DNA of 64,000 nucleotides from Marinobacter orientalis (GCF_004792665.1 NZ_SRZX01000001.1:558001-622000); one strand, 5' to 3'. Shown: positions 11,321-23,768, counted from the first letter of the stretch. Notes: generated by a model from the sequence alone, not told the origin. Translations and numbers: made by a program.

Positions 11321-11349
11321 ATCAGTCGCCGGCAACCGGCACGAAAACA

Positions 11350-11381
11350 AAAAGCCGGCGGGGAATTCCCTGCCGGCTTTT
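11350..11381. terminator. Bidirectional terminator between yhbY and greA
   Basis: AAAAGCCGGC...GCCGGCTTTT forms a hairpin flanked by A and T runs on both sides, so it can serve both convergent genes. Confidence 0.85.
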
Positions 11382-11404
11382 CTGGTTTCAGAACAGACCG
11401 GGCT

Positions 11405-11884
11405 TCAGATGTGTTCTACCTGTTCGATTTCGTATTCGACAGTGCCGGACGGCACCCGGATCGCCACCACGTCTCCTTCACTCTTGCCTACCAGTGCCCG
11501 GGCAATGGGCGAGGAAATCGACAGCTTGCCTGCTTTGATGTCGGCCTCATCCTCGCCAACAATCTGATAGGTTACCTGTTCATCGGTATCTACGTTGAGC
11601 AGGCGCACCGTGGTACCGAAAATCACCCTGCCGGTGTTCTCGATGGTGTTGACATCGATGACCTGGGCCGCAGACAGCTTGCCCTCGATTTCCTGGATGC
11701 GGCCTTCGATGAAGCTTTGTTGCTCCCGGGCGGCATGATATTCCGCATTTTCTTTCAGGTCGCCATGCTCACGGGCATCGGAAATAGCAGCGATCACTCG
11801 CGGGCGATCTTCGGACTTCAGTTTCTGAAGCTCCTCGCGGAGGCGGGCCTCACCCGCTTTTGTCATGGGTACTCTGTCAGCCAT
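11405..11884 (-). CDS. greA: Transcription elongation factor GreA
   Basis: GreA binds the RNA polymerase secondary channel and stimulates cleavage of backtracked RNA. The 159-aa protein has an N-terminal coiled coil with the acidic tip ([20 protein letters not shown]) and a C-terminal FKBP-like domain ending in YEIEQVEHI. It starts 4 nt after the carB stop, so carA-carB-greA form an operon. Confidence 0.97.
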   Translation of the reverse strand: MADRVPMTKAGEARLREELQKLKSEDRPRVIAAISDAREHGDLKENAEYHAAREQQSFIEGRIQEIEGKLSAAQVIDVNTIENTGRVIFGTTVRLLNVDTDEQVTYQIVGEDEADIKAGKLSISSPIARALVGKSEGDVVAIRVPSGTVEYEIEQVEHI

Positions 11885-11888
11885 AGTC

Positions 11889-14800
11889 TTACTTTCCTGC
11901 GTGTAGATCCTGGAGGCGGCGTACTGTGCGCTCAGGGCCGAACATAATCGCCCTGCAGAATGCTTCGCCGCCCGCCAGTGTTGTTGTATAGGTCACCTTG
12001 GACTGCAACGCGGACTGGCGAATCTGAGCCGAGTCTGAAATGGCCTTGCGTCCTTCGGTGGTGTTGATAATTAACTGAACCTGACCATTCTTGATGGCAT
12101 CCACAATGTGCGGGCGCCCTTCCCGTACCTTGTTCACCCGGTCAACGGTAATGCCGGCCTCCTTGAGCGCCTTCGCCGTGCCGGTCGTGGCAATCACCTT
12201 GAAGCCCGCGTCGACAAGATCCTGCGCCACCTTGGCAGCTCCCGGCTTGTCAACGTCACGAACCGACATGAACGCCGTCCCCTTCACCGGCAGGCGCTCA
12301 CCGGAGGCCAGGGCCGCCTTGGCAAAAGCCTCATCAAAGCTGTCGCCAATACCCATCACCTCACCGGTGGATTTCATTTCCGGCCCCAGGATCGGATCGA
12401 CCAACGGGAACTTGTTGAACGGGAACACTGACTCCTTGACGGAATAATGGGTCGGCACAATTTCCTGCGTGAATCCCTGTTCCGCCAGCGACTTGCCGGC
12501 CATGACCCGCGCCGCCACTTTGGCGAGGGATACACCAATGGCCTTGGAGACAAACGGAACCGTCCGCGAGGCCCGGGGGTTCACTTCGATAACATAGATC
12601 CGCCCGTCCTGCCACGCCAGCTGAACGTTCATCAGGCCGATGACATCCAGCTCAATGGCCATCTTGCGCACAGCTTCGCGCATCTCATCCTGCACGTCCT
12701 TTGGCAGCGTGTAGGGCGGCAGTGAGCAGGCGGAGTCGCCTGAGTGCACGCCGGCCTGCTCAATGTGCTGCATGATACCGCCAATGACGACATCCTTGCC
12801 GTCACTGATTGCATCAATATCCACTTCGATGGCGGCATTCAGGAAGTGGTCCAGCAATACCGGGCTGTCGTTGGAGACCAGAACCGCATTACGCATGTAG
12901 CGAACCAGTTCCTCCTCGTCGTAAACGATCTCCATGGCACGGCCACCGAGCACGTAGGAGGGGCGCACCACCAGCGGATAACCGATGTCCCGCGCCGCCA
13001 CAATGCCTTCCTCGTGGCTGCGCACGGTGGCGTTTTCCGGCTGGATCAGGCCAAGGCGGCCTATCATCTGCTGGAAACGTTCGCGGTCTTCGGCACGGTC
13101 GATGGCGTCCGGACTGGTGCCGATAATGGGCACGCCTGCCGCTTCCAGGCCCCGGGCCAGTTTCAGCGGGGTCTGGCCGCCGTACTGGACAATCACACCT
13201 TTCGGTTTCTCGACGTGGATGATCTCCAGCACGTCTTCCAGGGTGATCGGCTCGAAATACAGGCGGTCCGAGGTGTCGTAATCGGTGGACACGGTTTCCG
13301 GGTTGCAGTTGATCATGATGGTTTCATAGCCGTCATCGCGCATGGCGAGGGCAGCATGAACGCAGCAGTAATCAAACTCGATACCCTGGCCGATGCGGTT
13401 GGGACCACCCCCGATCACCACAATTTTCTCGCGGTCGGAGGCATCCGCCTCGCACTCTTCCTCATAGGACGAGTACATGTAGGCCGTAGACGAGGCAAAT
13501 TCCGCAGCACAGGTGTCCACCCGCTTGTAAACGGGGCGGATGTTCAGCTCATGGCGCAGCTTGCGCAGGCTGACTTCGGAGATACCCAGCAGCGTCGCCA
13601 GGCGCGCATCCGAGAAGCCCTTGCGCTTGAGACGGAACAGGGTATCGCGGTCGATATCGGCCTTGCCTGCGGACTTGAGGGCACTCTCCTCTCTGATCAG
13701 ATCCTCGATCTGAACCAGGTACCAGGGGTCCACATGGGTGTTGCGGAAGACGTCATCCACCGAGTAACCGGCACGGAAGGCGTCACCGATGTACCACAGG
13801 CGCTCGGCGCCGGGCACATTCAGTTCCTGGGTGAGGGTTTCCTGGCCATCGGTGGTGGTCAGGTCCACCTTCTCTTCAAAGCCGTCGGAACCCACTTCCA
13901 GGCCACGCATGGCTTTCTGCAGGGATTCCTGGAAGGTCCGGCCAATGGCCATTACCTCACCCACGGATTTCATCTGGGTGGTCAGGCGGGCGTCGGCCTG
14001 GGGGAACTTCTCGAAAGTAAACCGTGGGATCTTGGTGACCACGTAATCGATGCTGGGCTCGAACGAAGCCGGGGTAACGCCGCCGGTAATTTCGTTGCGC
14101 AGCTCATCCAGGGTATAACCCACGGCCAGCTTGGCCGCCACCTTGGCAATGGGAAAACCTGTGGCCTTGGAGGCAAGGGCCGAGGAACGGGAGACCCGGG
14201 GATTCATCTCGATCACAACCACACGCCCGGTATCCGGATTTACCCCGAACTGGACGTTGGAGCCGCCGGTTTCCACGCCGATCTCACGCAGTACCGCCAG
14301 GGAGGCGTTGCGCATGATCTGGTATTCCTTGTCGGTGAGGGTCTGGGCCGGCGCCACGGTGATGGAGTCACCGGTGTGTACGCCCATGGCGTCGAAATTC
14401 TCGATGGCGCAGACGATAATGCAGTTGTCGTTCCTGTCGCGGACAACTTCCATCTCATACTCTTTCCAGCCGATCAGGGACTCGTCGATCAGCAGTTCAT
14501 TGGTCGGCGACAGGTCCAGGCCACGGGTACAGATTTCCTCGAACTCGTCGCGGTTGTAGGCAATACCGCCACCGGAGCCACCCATGGTGAACGACGGGCG
14601 GATAATGCAGGGGAAACCGATATCATCAGCCACTTCCCAGGCTTCGGCCATGGAATGGGCAATGGTGGCCCGCGGGCATTCCAGACCAATCTTCTTCATG
14701 GCCTTGTCGAAACGGTCGCGATCCTCGGCCTTGTCGATGGTATCGGCGTTGGCGCCGATCATTTCCACGCCGTGCTTTTCCAGGATGCCGTGTCTTTCCA

Positions 14801-15104
14801 GGTCCAGCGCACAGTTCAACGCCGTCTGACCGCCCATGGTGGGCAGCAGGGCATCCGGGCTCTCTTTCTCGATGATCTTTTCGACGGTTTTCCAGGTAAT
14901 GGGCTCGATGTAGGTGGCATCCGCCATGACCGGATCCGTCATGATGGTGGCCGGGTTGGAGTTGACCAGGATCACCCGGTACCCCTCTTCCCGCAAGGCC
15001 TTACAGGCCTGGGCTCCGGAGTAATCAAACTCGCACGCCTGCCCGATCACAATAGGGCCGGCACCCAGGATCAGTATGCTTTTAATGTCGGTACGCTTTG
15101 GCAT
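11889..15104 (-). CDS. carB: Carbamoyl phosphate synthase large subunit
   Basis: CarB makes carbamoyl phosphate from glutamine-derived ammonia, bicarbonate and two ATP, for pyrimidine and arginine synthesis. The 1071-aa protein has two homologous ATP-grasp halves ([17 protein letters not shown] in the first, [17 protein letters not shown] in the second), an oligomerisation domain, and a C-terminal MGS-like regulatory domain ([14 protein letters not shown]). ATG at 15104 is preferred over TTG at 15107; it overlaps the carA stop by one base (TGATG), implying coupling. Confidence 0.98.
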   Translation of the reverse strand: MPKRTDIKSILILGAGPIVIGQACEFDYSGAQACKALREEGYRVILVNSNPATIMTDPVMADATYIEPITWKTVEKIIEKESPDALLPTMGGQTALNCALDLERHGILEKHGVEMIGANADTIDKAEDRDRFDKAMKKIGLECPRATIAHSMAEAWEVADDIGFPCIIRPSFTMGGSGGGIAYNRDEFEEICTRGLDLSPTNELLIDESLIGWKEYEMEVVRDRNDNCIIVCAIENFDAMGVHTGDSITVAPAQTLTDKEYQIMRNASLAVLREIGVETGGSNVQFGVNPDTGRVVVIEMNPRVSRSSALASKATGFPIAKVAAKLAVGYTLDELRNEITGGVTPASFEPSIDYVVTKIPRFTFEKFPQADARLTTQMKSVGEVMAIGRTFQESLQKAMRGLEVGSDGFEEKVDLTTTDGQETLTQELNVPGAERLWYIGDAFRAGYSVDDVFRNTHVDPWYLVQIEDLIREESALKSAGKADIDRDTLFRLKRKGFSDARLATLLGISEVSLRKLRHELNIRPVYKRVDTCAAEFASSTAYMYSSYEEECEADASDREKIVVIGGGPNRIGQGIEFDYCCVHAALAMRDDGYETIMINCNPETVSTDYDTSDRLYFEPITLEDVLEIIHVEKPKGVIVQYGGQTPLKLARGLEAAGVPIIGTSPDAIDRAEDRERFQQMIGRLGLIQPENATVRSHEEGIVAARDIGYPLVVRPSYVLGGRAMEIVYDEEELVRYMRNAVLVSNDSPVLLDHFLNAAIEVDIDAISDGKDVVIGGIMQHIEQAGVHSGDSACSLPPYTLPKDVQDEMREAVRKMAIELDVIGLMNVQLAWQDGRIYVIEVNPRASRTVPFVSKAIGVSLAKVAARVMAGKSLAEQGFTQEIVPTHYSVKESVFPFNKFPLVDPILGPEMKSTGEVMGIGDSFDEAFAKAALASGERLPVKGTAFMSVRDVDKPGAAKVAQDLVDAGFKVIATTGTAKALKEAGITVDRVNKVREGRPHIVDAIKNGQVQLIINTTEGRKAISDSAQIRQSALQSKVTYTTTLAGGEAFCRAIMFGPERTVRRLQDLHAGK

Positions 15105-16243
15105 CAACGTGCCTCCATCAGGCGAATAAATTCATCAAACAGCGGCGCCACGTCGTGGGGACCGGGACTGGCTTCCGGGTGACCCTGGAAGCTGAATGCT
15201 GGCTTGTCGGTGCGGCGTATTCCCTGCAGGGAATCGTCAAACAGGGATTTGTGGGTAGCCTCCAGGTTATCTGGCAGGCTGGCCTCGTCCACTGCAAAGC
15301 CGTGATTCTGGCTGGTGATCATCACCGTGCCATCTTTCAGGTTCTGCACCGGATGGTTGGCGCCGTGGTGGCCATGGCCCATCTTGATCGACTTTGCACC
15401 GCTGGCCAGGGCCAGCAACTGATGGCCGAGGCAGATACCGAATACCGGAATCTCGGTTTCCAGCACTTCGCGGATTGCCTGGATGGCGTAGTCGCAGGGC
15501 TCCGGGTCACCCGGACCGTTGGACAGGAATATGCCGTCCGGATTCATCGCCAGCACTTCCGAAGCTGGCGTCTGTGCCGGTACCACGGTGATGTCGCAGC
15601 CGCGGCCAGCCAGCATGCGCAGGATGTTCAGCTTAACGCCGTAGTCCCAGGCGACTACCCTGAATTTCGATTCGGTGCGCTCGCCATAGCCACTCTCGAT
15701 ATTCCACTCGCTCTGGCTCCAGGTCCAGGTTCTTTCCGAGGTCACTTCTTTTGCCAGATCCATACCCTTGAGGCCGGGAAACGCGTTGGCCAGCTCCAGG
15801 GCCCTGTCTGCGGTGACATCTGCACCGGCAACCACGGCGCCGTTCTGGGAGCCCTTGTCCCGCAGGATCCGGGTGAGGCGACGGGTGTCGATGTCGGCAA
15901 TGCCCACAATGTTGTTGGTGCGCAGGTAGTCCTGCAGCGAGCCGGTACTGCGCCAGTTGCTCACCATCAACGGCAGGTCGCGGATAATCAGGCCGGCGGC
16001 CTGGACGCGATCGGATTCGATGTCTTCTTCGTTGACACCGGTGTTGCCGATGTGGGGATAGGTAAGGGTTACAATCTGGCGGGAGTAGGACGGGTCAGTC
16101 AGGATTTCCTGGTAACCGGTCATGGCGGTGTTGAACACTACTTCGCCGCTGGTTTCCCCTTCAGCGCCAATGGCGGTGCCGTAAAACAGGCTTCCGTCTG
16201 CGAGTGCAAGGATGGCTGGTGTACTCAAGGCTTGTATCCTCAT
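15104..16243 (-). CDS. carA: Carbamoyl phosphate synthase small subunit (glutamine amidotransferase)
   Basis: CarA hydrolyses glutamine and channels ammonia to CarB. The 379-aa protein has the N-terminal CPSase domain ([33 protein letters not shown]... region) and a class I glutaminase with nucleophile Cys in [10 protein letters not shown] and the His/Glu pair in [11 protein letters not shown]. It is first in carA-carB-greA. The leader region carries a promoter-like sequence and an intrinsic terminator between promoter and gene, which points to attenuation. Confidence 0.97.
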   Translation of the reverse strand: MRIQALSTPAILALADGSLFYGTAIGAEGETSGEVVFNTAMTGYQEILTDPSYSRQIVTLTYPHIGNTGVNEEDIESDRVQAAGLIIRDLPLMVSNWRSTGSLQDYLRTNNIVGIADIDTRRLTRILRDKGSQNGAVVAGADVTADRALELANAFPGLKGMDLAKEVTSERTWTWSQSEWNIESGYGERTESKFRVVAWDYGVKLNILRMLAGRGCDITVVPAQTPASEVLAMNPDGIFLSNGPGDPEPCDYAIQAIREVLETEIPVFGICLGHQLLALASGAKSIKMGHGHHGANHPVQNLKDGTVMITSQNHGFAVDEASLPDNLEATHKSLFDDSLQGIRRTDKPAFSFQGHPEASPGPHDVAPLFDEFIRLMEAR

Positions 16244-16297
16244 CGAGTGGCGTACAGGTTCGTCACGAACAGGAACGCAAGCGCAAATTCAGGTCGC

Positions 16298-16335
16298 AAA
16301 AAAGCGAGAGGGAGTTGAACTCCGTCCCGCTTTTT
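16298..16335 (-). terminator. Putative attenuator in the carA leader
   Basis: On the minus strand, AGCGGGACGGAG pairs with CTCCCTCTCGCT and is followed by six T. It lies about 55 nt upstream of carA and downstream of a promoter-like sequence (16382-16410), so it ends leader transcripts rather than the dapB transcript. Attenuation of carAB by pyrimidines is known in Pseudomonas; operation here is inferred. Confidence 0.6.
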
Positions 16336-16381
16336 CTATAGAGCGTTGTCAAAGCTACGCTTGGTGCAGTTAAACCGCGTC

Positions 16382-16410
16382 ATTGTAAGAAATATGAGGC
16401 TTAGTGTCCA
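16382..16410 (-). promoter_or_regulatory. Predicted sigma-70 promoter of carAB-greA
   Basis: On the minus strand TGGACA (-35, 5/6) is separated by 17 nt from TACAAT (-10, 5/6). Transcription would start around 16370-16376, placing the attenuator hairpin inside the leader. Confidence 0.55.
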
Positions 16411-16469
16411 TGCGAAATCCTGCTTGTCGCACATGGCAGCACGGGCAATTGGCTGGGGTCGAACCTCCG

Positions 16470-16512
16470 CAGGTCGGATTAGAGGCGCCAGCCTCGTAAT
16501 CCGACAAACCTG
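16470..16512. repeat. REP-like palindrome after dapB
   Basis: GTCGGATTA (16473-16481) and TAATCCGAC (16497-16505) enclose a second inverted pair GAGGC/GCCTC with a GCCA loop; outer CAGG/CCTG extends the pairing. The form resembles dispersed REP-type hairpins of gammaproteobacteria. It lies 13 nt after the dapB stop and may also stabilise the transcript end. Only one copy was noticed in this window. Confidence 0.6.
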
Positions 16513-16524
16513 ATCAAACCACCC

Positions 16525-18473
<1,949 letters not shown>

Positions 18474-18499
18474 GCTCTAAAACCCTGTTGGTAAAACGA

Positions 18500-18529
18500 G
18501 GAAAACGCGGGAGAGCTCCCGCGTTTTCC
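18500..18529 (-). terminator. Hairpin between dnaK and dnaJ
   Basis: A perfect 14-bp inverted repeat GGAAAACGCGGGAG/CTCCCGCGTTTTCC with a 2-base centre. On the minus strand it is followed by TCGTTTTACC, a weak T tract, so it may give partial termination or protect dnaK mRNA and so lower dnaJ relative to dnaK. Confidence 0.6.
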
Positions 18530-18551
18530 AACTGCCTGATGGTCTTAAGTT

Positions 18552-20477
18552 TTATCGCTTGTCGTCATCTTTGACTTCTTCAAACTCAGCATCAACGGCA
18601 TCATCGCCAGAACCGGACTGGGCACTTTCTTCTCCCCCGGCCTGTTGCGCCTGCTCTCCCTGGTCCGCATACATCTTCTGGGCCAGTTCGGAAGAGGCTT
18701 CAGCCACCTTCTGGGTCTTGGCTTCGATATCTTCCTTGTCGGAACCGGTGAGCGCTTCTTCCAGCTCCTTGACAGAAGCTTCGATAGACTCCTTCTCGCT
18801 GTCAGTCACCTTGTCACCGGCTTCGGCCAGAGTCTTGCGAACGCTGTGAACCATCGCGTCACCCTGGTTACGGGCCTGGACCAGCTCTTCGAACTTGCGA
18901 TCTTCGTCGGCGTTAGCCTCGGCATCGCGGACCATCTTCTCGATTTCCTCATCATTGAGGCCGGAAGAGGCCTTGATCACGATGGACTGCTCCTTACCGG
19001 TTGCCTTGTCTTTGGCGGACACGTTCAGGATGCCGTTGGCATCGATATCGAAGGTTACTTCGATCTGCGGCGTGCCGCGAGGTGCCGGCGGAATGTCGGT
19101 CAGGTCAAACCGACCCAGTGACTTGTTCTGTGCCGCCTGCTTGCGCTCGCCCTGGACCACATGAATGGTCACGGCAGTCTGGTTGTCCTCCGCAGTTGAG
19201 AAGGTCTGCGACTTCTTGGTCGGAATTGTGGTGTTCTTCTCGATCAGCGGTGTAGCCACACCACCCATGGTTTCGATGCCGAGAGTCAGCGGCGTTACGT
19301 CAAGAAGCAGCACATCCTTCACGTCACCGGAGAGCACGGCTGCCTGGATAGCAGCACCCACAGCCACGGCTTCGTCCGGATTTACATCCTTGCGGGCTTC
19401 CTTACCGAAGAAGTTCTTCACCTTCTCCTGAACCAGCGGCATGCGTGTCTGCCCACCGACCAGGATGACTTCGTCGATTTCGCCGATCTTGGCACCGGAA
19501 TCTTCCAGTGCGGTGCGGCACGGCGCAAGACTGCGCTCAATCAGTTCTTCAACCAGCGATTCCAGCTTGGCGCGGGTAACCTTTACGTTCATGTGCTTGG
19601 GACCGCTGGCATCCGCCGTTACGTACGGCAGATTGACGTCGGTCTGCTGGCTGCTGGAAAGCTCGATTTTCGCTTTCTCGGCAGCTTCCTTCAGGCGCTG
19701 CATGGCCAGAGAGTCGCCGCGCAGGTCAATGCCGCTGTCTTTCTTGAACTGATCGGCCAGATACTCGATCAGCTTCATGTCAAAGTCTTCACCACCAAGG
19801 AAGGTATCACCGTTGGTAGCCAGCACTTCGAACTGGTGCTCACCGTCCACATCGGCGATCTCGATGATGGAGATATCGAAGGTACCACCACCCAGGTCAT
19901 AAACAGCCACAGTGCGGTCACCGCTTTTCTTGTCCAGGCCATAAGCCAGGGCAGCCGCGGTGGGCTCGTTAATGATGCGCTTCACATCCAGACCGGCAAT
20001 CCTGCCGGCATCCTTGGTGGCCTGGCGCTGGCTGTCGTTAAAGTAGGCCGGTACGGTAATTACCGCTTCGGTTACTTTCTCACCAAGATAATCTTCAGCG
20101 GTCTTCTTCATCTTCTTGATGATTTCCGCAGACACCTGCGGCGGCGCCATCTTCTCGCCCTTCACTTCCACCCAGGCATCGCCGTTATCAGCCTTGGCGA
20201 TTTTATAGGGCACCATCTTGATGTCTTTCTGGACCACATCGTCTTCAAAACGACGACCGATCAGACGCTTGATAGCGTATACGGTGTTGTTGGGGTTGGT
20301 GACCGCCTGGCGCTTGGCAGACTGGCCTACCAGTATCTCACCGTCTTCGGTGTACGCGATGATTGACGGAGTGGTGCGATCGCCCTCTGCGTTCTCGATA
20401 ACCTTGACCTTGTCACCATCCATGATGGCAACACAGGAGTTTGTGGTTCCCAGATCGATACCAATAATTTTACTCAT
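18552..20477 (-). CDS. dnaK: Molecular chaperone DnaK (Hsp70)
   Basis: DnaK is the ATP-driven Hsp70 chaperone. The 641-aa protein has the nucleotide-binding domain ([16 protein letters not shown] at the N-terminus, [21 protein letters not shown]), the linker [19 protein letters not shown], the substrate domain and a helical lid, and ends in [10 protein letters not shown], close to the EEVxD-type tail. It is preceded by a sigma-32 promoter overlapping the 3' end of grpE. Confidence 0.98.
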   Translation of the reverse strand: MSKIIGIDLGTTNSCVAIMDGDKVKVIENAEGDRTTPSIIAYTEDGEILVGQSAKRQAVTNPNNTVYAIKRLIGRRFEDDVVQKDIKMVPYKIAKADNGDAWVEVKGEKMAPPQVSAEIIKKMKKTAEDYLGEKVTEAVITVPAYFNDSQRQATKDAGRIAGLDVKRIINEPTAAALAYGLDKKSGDRTVAVYDLGGGTFDISIIEIADVDGEHQFEVLATNGDTFLGGEDFDMKLIEYLADQFKKDSGIDLRGDSLAMQRLKEAAEKAKIELSSSQQTDVNLPYVTADASGPKHMNVKVTRAKLESLVEELIERSLAPCRTALEDSGAKIGEIDEVILVGGQTRMPLVQEKVKNFFGKEARKDVNPDEAVAVGAAIQAAVLSGDVKDVLLLDVTPLTLGIETMGGVATPLIEKNTTIPTKKSQTFSTAEDNQTAVTIHVVQGERKQAAQNKSLGRFDLTDIPPAPRGTPQIEVTFDIDANGILNVSAKDKATGKEQSIVIKASSGLNDEEIEKMVRDAEANADEDRKFEELVQARNQGDAMVHSVRKTLAEAGDKVTDSEKESIEASVKELEEALTGSDKEDIEAKTQKVAEASSELAQKMYADQGEQAQQAGGEESAQSGSGDDAVDAEFEEVKDDDKR

Positions 20478-20566
20478 GTAATTGCTCCAATTCGGTTGTT
20501 CAATTCGATTCTGACTAGTTCCAAGGCCAATCCGGGAAAACCCGGTGCGCTGCCTGTTTACTGGCT

Positions 20567-20594
20567 ATATTGGCGCTTTAATCTGCTTTTCAAG
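20567..20594 (-). promoter_or_regulatory. Sigma-32 (heat shock) promoter of dnaK
   Basis: On the minus strand CTTGAA (-35, perfect), a 14-nt spacer and GCCAATAT (-10, near CCCCATNT). The -35 lies within the last codons of grpE. The dnaK leader would be about 80 nt. Confidence 0.65.
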
Positions 20595-21198
20595 CCTGTT
20601 CATCGATTTTTGGTGAGCCCTCGGCCTTCGCCACCATTACCATGGCCGGGCGAACCACCCGGTTGTTCAGCGTGTAGCCTTTCTGGACGACCGCGACAAC
20701 ACTGTTGGGCTCGGAGTCGGGTGCCGGCACCATCGAAAGGGCTTCGTGTTGCTGCGGGTCGAACGGCTCGCCGAGCGGGTTCAACTGCTCGACGTTGAAT
20801 TTTCTGAGGCTGTTCATGAACAGACTCAGGGTCATCTCGACCCCTTCGCGGATAGAGGCTACCTGCTTGTTGCCGACATCTTCCTGTGCCTCAGTGCTTT
20901 CCACGGCTTTTTCAAGGCTGTCCGCCACTGGCAGAAGCTCTTTTACGAATTTCTCCAGCGCAAATTTATGAGCCTTTTCAACATCAATTTCGGCGCGCCG
21001 GCGCACGTTCTGCATTTCCGCCTGGAAGCGCAGCATCTGCTCCTGAAATTCCTGCGCCTGTGCTTTCAGCGCTTCGGTTTCATTCTCCGGAGCATTTTCC
21101 GGGGCATCCCCGGTGCCACCTTTCTCCTGCGAGGCCGATTCAGCAGTATCCTTCAGCTCTTCCTCAACCTGTTCGTTACGCTTCTCGTCAGCGCTCAT
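20590..21198 (-). CDS. grpE: Nucleotide exchange factor GrpE
   Basis: GrpE releases ADP from DnaK. From [17 protein letters not shown] it is 202 aa, with an acidic N-terminus, a long coiled coil (about 45-110) and a C-terminal beta domain ([38 protein letters not shown]). The ATG at 21198 is chosen because CAGGAG lies 5 nt upstream; an ATG at 21228 has no good ribosome site. First gene of the heat-shock group. Confidence 0.96.
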   Translation of the reverse strand: MSADEKRNEQVEEELKDTAESASQEKGGTGDAPENAPENETEALKAQAQEFQEQMLRFQAEMQNVRRRAEIDVEKAHKFALEKFVKELLPVADSLEKAVESTEAQEDVGNKQVASIREGVEMTLSLFMNSLRKFNVEQLNPLGEPFDPQQHEALSMVPAPDSEPNSVVAVVQKGYTLNNRVVRPAMVMVAKAEGSPKIDEQA

Positions 21199-21292
21199 GG
21201 CAACTCCTGCTTGGTCGTCGACGGCCATAAAAACGGCCGATTAACTATTGCTCCCGGTCAGACAGCGCCGGGAAAACCGTGTTTGCGAACGG

Positions 21293-21320
21293 ATATGGGG
21301 CCCCCAACCAATGTTTCAAC
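21293..21320 (-). promoter_or_regulatory. Sigma-32 (heat shock) promoter of grpE
   Basis: On the minus strand GTTGAA (-35, 5/6) is followed after 14 nt by CCCCATAT, a perfect sigma-32 -10. It lies about 95 nt before the grpE start. Confidence 0.85.
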
Positions 21321-21379
21321 CGTTGAACCCCTCATTCATCCACAAATTCTTCGGATGATGTTTGCAAACCGGAAAAACC

Positions 21380-21414
21380 CTGTATATATTCACAGTCACT
21401 GTATGTAACCACAG
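21380..21414 (+). promoter_or_regulatory. Two tandem LexA (SOS) boxes upstream of recN
   Basis: CTGTATATATTCACAG (21380-21395) and CTGTATGTAACCACAG (21399-21414) both match CTGT-N8-ACAG exactly, 19 nt apart centre to centre, 30 nt before the recN ATG. Multiple LexA boxes at recN are also known in Escherichia coli. Confidence 0.93.
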
Positions 21415-21443
21415 TATTCAGGAATCGAGCGGAGGAACTCTGC

Positions 21444-23123
21444 ATGCTCACACAGCTCACTGTTTCCAATTACGCCATTGCCGAAAGAGTCGAACTTCAA
21501 TTCAGCAAGGGCATGACGGCACTGACCGGAGAAACCGGTGCCGGCAAATCCATCGTACTGGACGCCCTTGGTCTTGCCATGGGCGGTCGTGCTGACGCCG
21601 GCGCCGTCCGCCATGGTGCCAAGCGGGCCGATATCACCGCAACATTCGATGTGTCCCGCATTGCCGAGGCCCGGCAATGGCTGGAAAAGCATGAGCTGGA
21701 CGACGACAACCAATGCATCCTCCGCCGCGTAATCAGCAAGGATGGCCGCTCCCGCGCCTATATTAACGGCCAGCCCTGCCCACTTGCCCACCTCAAAGAC
21801 CTGGGCAGCGCCCTGATGGATATCCACAGCCAGCATCAGCACCAGTCACTGCTGCGCAGGGAAACCCACCGCAAACTGCTGGACGAGTTTGCGGGCGTTG
21901 AAGCCCTCGGTGGCCAGGCCCGGGAGGCCTGGAAAACCTGGCACAAGACCCGCCAGCGGCTGACCGAGCGCCAGCAGAATGCAGACGAGACCGAAGCACG
22001 CCTGCAACTGCTGCGCTACCAGGTGGAAGAACTGGACCGCCTTGCGCTGGAACAGGGTGAACAGGCGCAGCTTGAAAAAGAGCAGGAACAGCTCAGCCAT
22101 GCAGACGCCGTTCTGCATAACAGCCATCAGGCCACCCTGCTGTGCACGGAGGAGGATAACAGTGCGGCGGACCTGTTGCGCCAGGCGCTACAGCAACTGG
22201 AACAGCTTCCCGTTGAAGTACCGGAACTGGCCGAAACCATCCAGATGCTGCACGAAGCCCAGATCCAGATTACCGAGGCTGGCGACAATCTGCGCCACTT
22301 TGTAGAAGATTACGATGCGGATCCGGCGAGGCTGGCCGAAGTGGAAGAGCGCCTGAGTGCCATCTACCAGATGGCCCGCAAGCACCGCATCGCTCCGGAA
22401 ACCCTGCCTGACTTCCATCAGGCACTGAGTGCCGAACTGGCCTCACTGGACGACGGCGAAGGCAGCGTTGAAAGACTGCAGGTAGAACTGGACGAACAGC
22501 GGGCCGTGTTTAACGAACTGGCCTCAGAACTCTCAGAGGCCCGCCAGCAGGCCGCCGCAAATCTGGACCAGCGAATTGCTGAAGAGCTGGCGCAACTGAG
22601 CATGCCAGCAGTGCAATTTGTCACCCATCTGAACCGTAACAAGGAAGACGAGCCGGCTCCCCATGGCCTGGAAGATATCGAGTTCCTGGTCAGCGCCAAC
22701 CCGGGGCAGCCTGCACGACCGCTGGCCAAGGTAGCGTCAGGAGGCGAACTCTCACGTATAAGCCTGGCGATCCAGGTAGTGGTCGCCCAGACGTCCACCA
22801 CGCCCACTCTGGTGTTTGACGAAGTCGATGTGGGTATCGGCGGCGGAACTGCCGAAGTGGTCGGTCGCTTACTGAGGAGCCTTGGCGATAACGGCCAGGT
22901 TCTGTGCGTAACACATCTGGCGCAGGTGGCAGCCCAGTGCCACCAGCACCTGTTTGTCAGCAAGTTTACAGAAGCAGAGGCCACTTACTCCAGGATCGAA
23001 TCACTGGACGACGATGGCAGGGTAAGCGAAGTGGCCCGGATGCTCGGTGGTGTTGATATGACGGAACACACTATCGCCCACGCCCATGAAATGTTTACCA
23101 AGGGTCAGGCAACCCACCACTGA
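21444..23123 (+). CDS. recN: DNA repair protein RecN
   Basis: RecN is an SMC-like ATPase used in double-strand-break repair. The 559-aa protein has Walker A TGETGAGKSIVLDALGLAMGGRAD at the N-terminus, long coiled coils in the middle (about 150-370), and the C-terminal signature KVASGGELSRISLAIQ and Walker B TLVFDEVDVGIGG. The preceding double LexA box shows SOS control. A strong terminator follows at 23171. Confidence 0.97.
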   Translation: MLTQLTVSNYAIAERVELQFSKGMTALTGETGAGKSIVLDALGLAMGGRADAGAVRHGAKRADITATFDVSRIAEARQWLEKHELDDDNQCILRRVISKDGRSRAYINGQPCPLAHLKDLGSALMDIHSQHQHQSLLRRETHRKLLDEFAGVEALGGQAREAWKTWHKTRQRLTERQQNADETEARLQLLRYQVEELDRLALEQGEQAQLEKEQEQLSHADAVLHNSHQATLLCTEEDNSAADLLRQALQQLEQLPVEVPELAETIQMLHEAQIQITEAGDNLRHFVEDYDADPARLAEVEERLSAIYQMARKHRIAPETLPDFHQALSAELASLDDGEGSVERLQVELDEQRAVFNELASELSEARQQAAANLDQRIAEELAQLSMPAVQFVTHLNRNKEDEPAPHGLEDIEFLVSANPGQPARPLAKVASGGELSRISLAIQVVVAQTSTTPTLVFDEVDVGIGGGTAEVVGRLLRSLGDNGQVLCVTHLAQVAAQCHQHLFVSKFTEAEATYSRIESLDDDGRVSEVARMLGGVDMTEHTIAHAHEMFTKGQATHH

Positions 23124-23170
23124 AGACTGCTAGAAGCGAAAGTATTCCCCTCTCGATCCTGAGAGTTGTT

Positions 23171-23200
23171 GGGGCGGGCCAAATACCCGCCCCTTTTTTA
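23171..23200 (+). terminator. Terminator after recN
   Basis: GGGGCGGG/CCCGCCCC stem followed by TTTTTT on the plus strand. fur converges 36 nt beyond. Confidence 0.85.
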
Positions 23201-23235
23201 TGTTTCGGGGCCCGGCTCTGGCAAGCTCGCGACAT

Positions 23236-23646
23236 TCAGGACTTGAGAGGCTTGACGTAGAGAATCAGGCTGTGGTCGACAATCTCGTAACCACGCTCTC
23301 TGGCAATCTTCTGTTGCCGCTCCTCGATGACTTCGTCAACGAACTCGATAACCTCTCCGGTCTGCGTACAGACCATATGATCATGATGGTCGTCGCCGGC
23401 CATCTCGAACACCGCGTGCCCACCCTCAAAGTTGTGGCGCAGAACCAGGCCCGCAGCCTCAAACTGGGTCAGCACCCGGTAGACAGTCGCCAGGCCCACA
23501 TCGTCACCCTGCTGCAGAAGCTTTTTATAAACATCCTCGGCACTGAGGTGGTGTTCCTCGGAGCTCTCCAGGATATTGAAGATTTTCACTCTCGGCAGAG
23601 TTACTTTCAGGCCGACTTTCCGCAATTCGGTGTTTTCGGATGACAT
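23236..23646 (-). CDS. fur: Ferric uptake regulator Fur
   Basis: Fur is the Fe(II)-dependent repressor of iron uptake. From MSSENTELRKVGLKVTLPR it is 136 aa, with the winged-helix domain (HLSAEDVYKKLLQQGDDVGLATVYRVLTQFE), the metal-site stretch DDHHDHMVC and the C-terminal dimerisation helix. The Cys after HDHM is followed by Thr-Gln-Thr rather than a second CxxC cysteine, so the structural zinc site appears incomplete compared with E. coli Fur. The 27-residue upstream extension to 23724 is unlike Fur and was dropped. Divergent from bamE, as in Pseudomonas. Confidence 0.95.
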   Translation of the reverse strand: MSSENTELRKVGLKVTLPRVKIFNILESSEEHHLSAEDVYKKLLQQGDDVGLATVYRVLTQFEAAGLVLRHNFEGGHAVFEMAGDDHHDHMVCTQTGEVIEFVDEVIEERQQKIARERGYEIVDHSLILYVKPLKS

Positions 23647-23768
23647 GTTACGATTCACTCTTTGGTGTGCTTCACGGCTTCCGGTATGATGGAGCCGCAT
23701 GTTAACGGTCAGACCGTGCCACACCTGCCCTTGGCAGGCGATTTCAAGATAGAGGATTTCCCCCGGCG

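Noticed and set aside
12744..15182. 812-codon plus-strand open frame
   Set aside because: It lies antisense to carB, whose ATP-grasp motifs are unmistakable; the frame is a by-product of high GC codon usage.
16336..16383. 15-aa leader peptide gene for carA
   Set aside because: The frame is attractive but its ATG overlaps the predicted -10 and has no ribosome site, so I report it only as a question.
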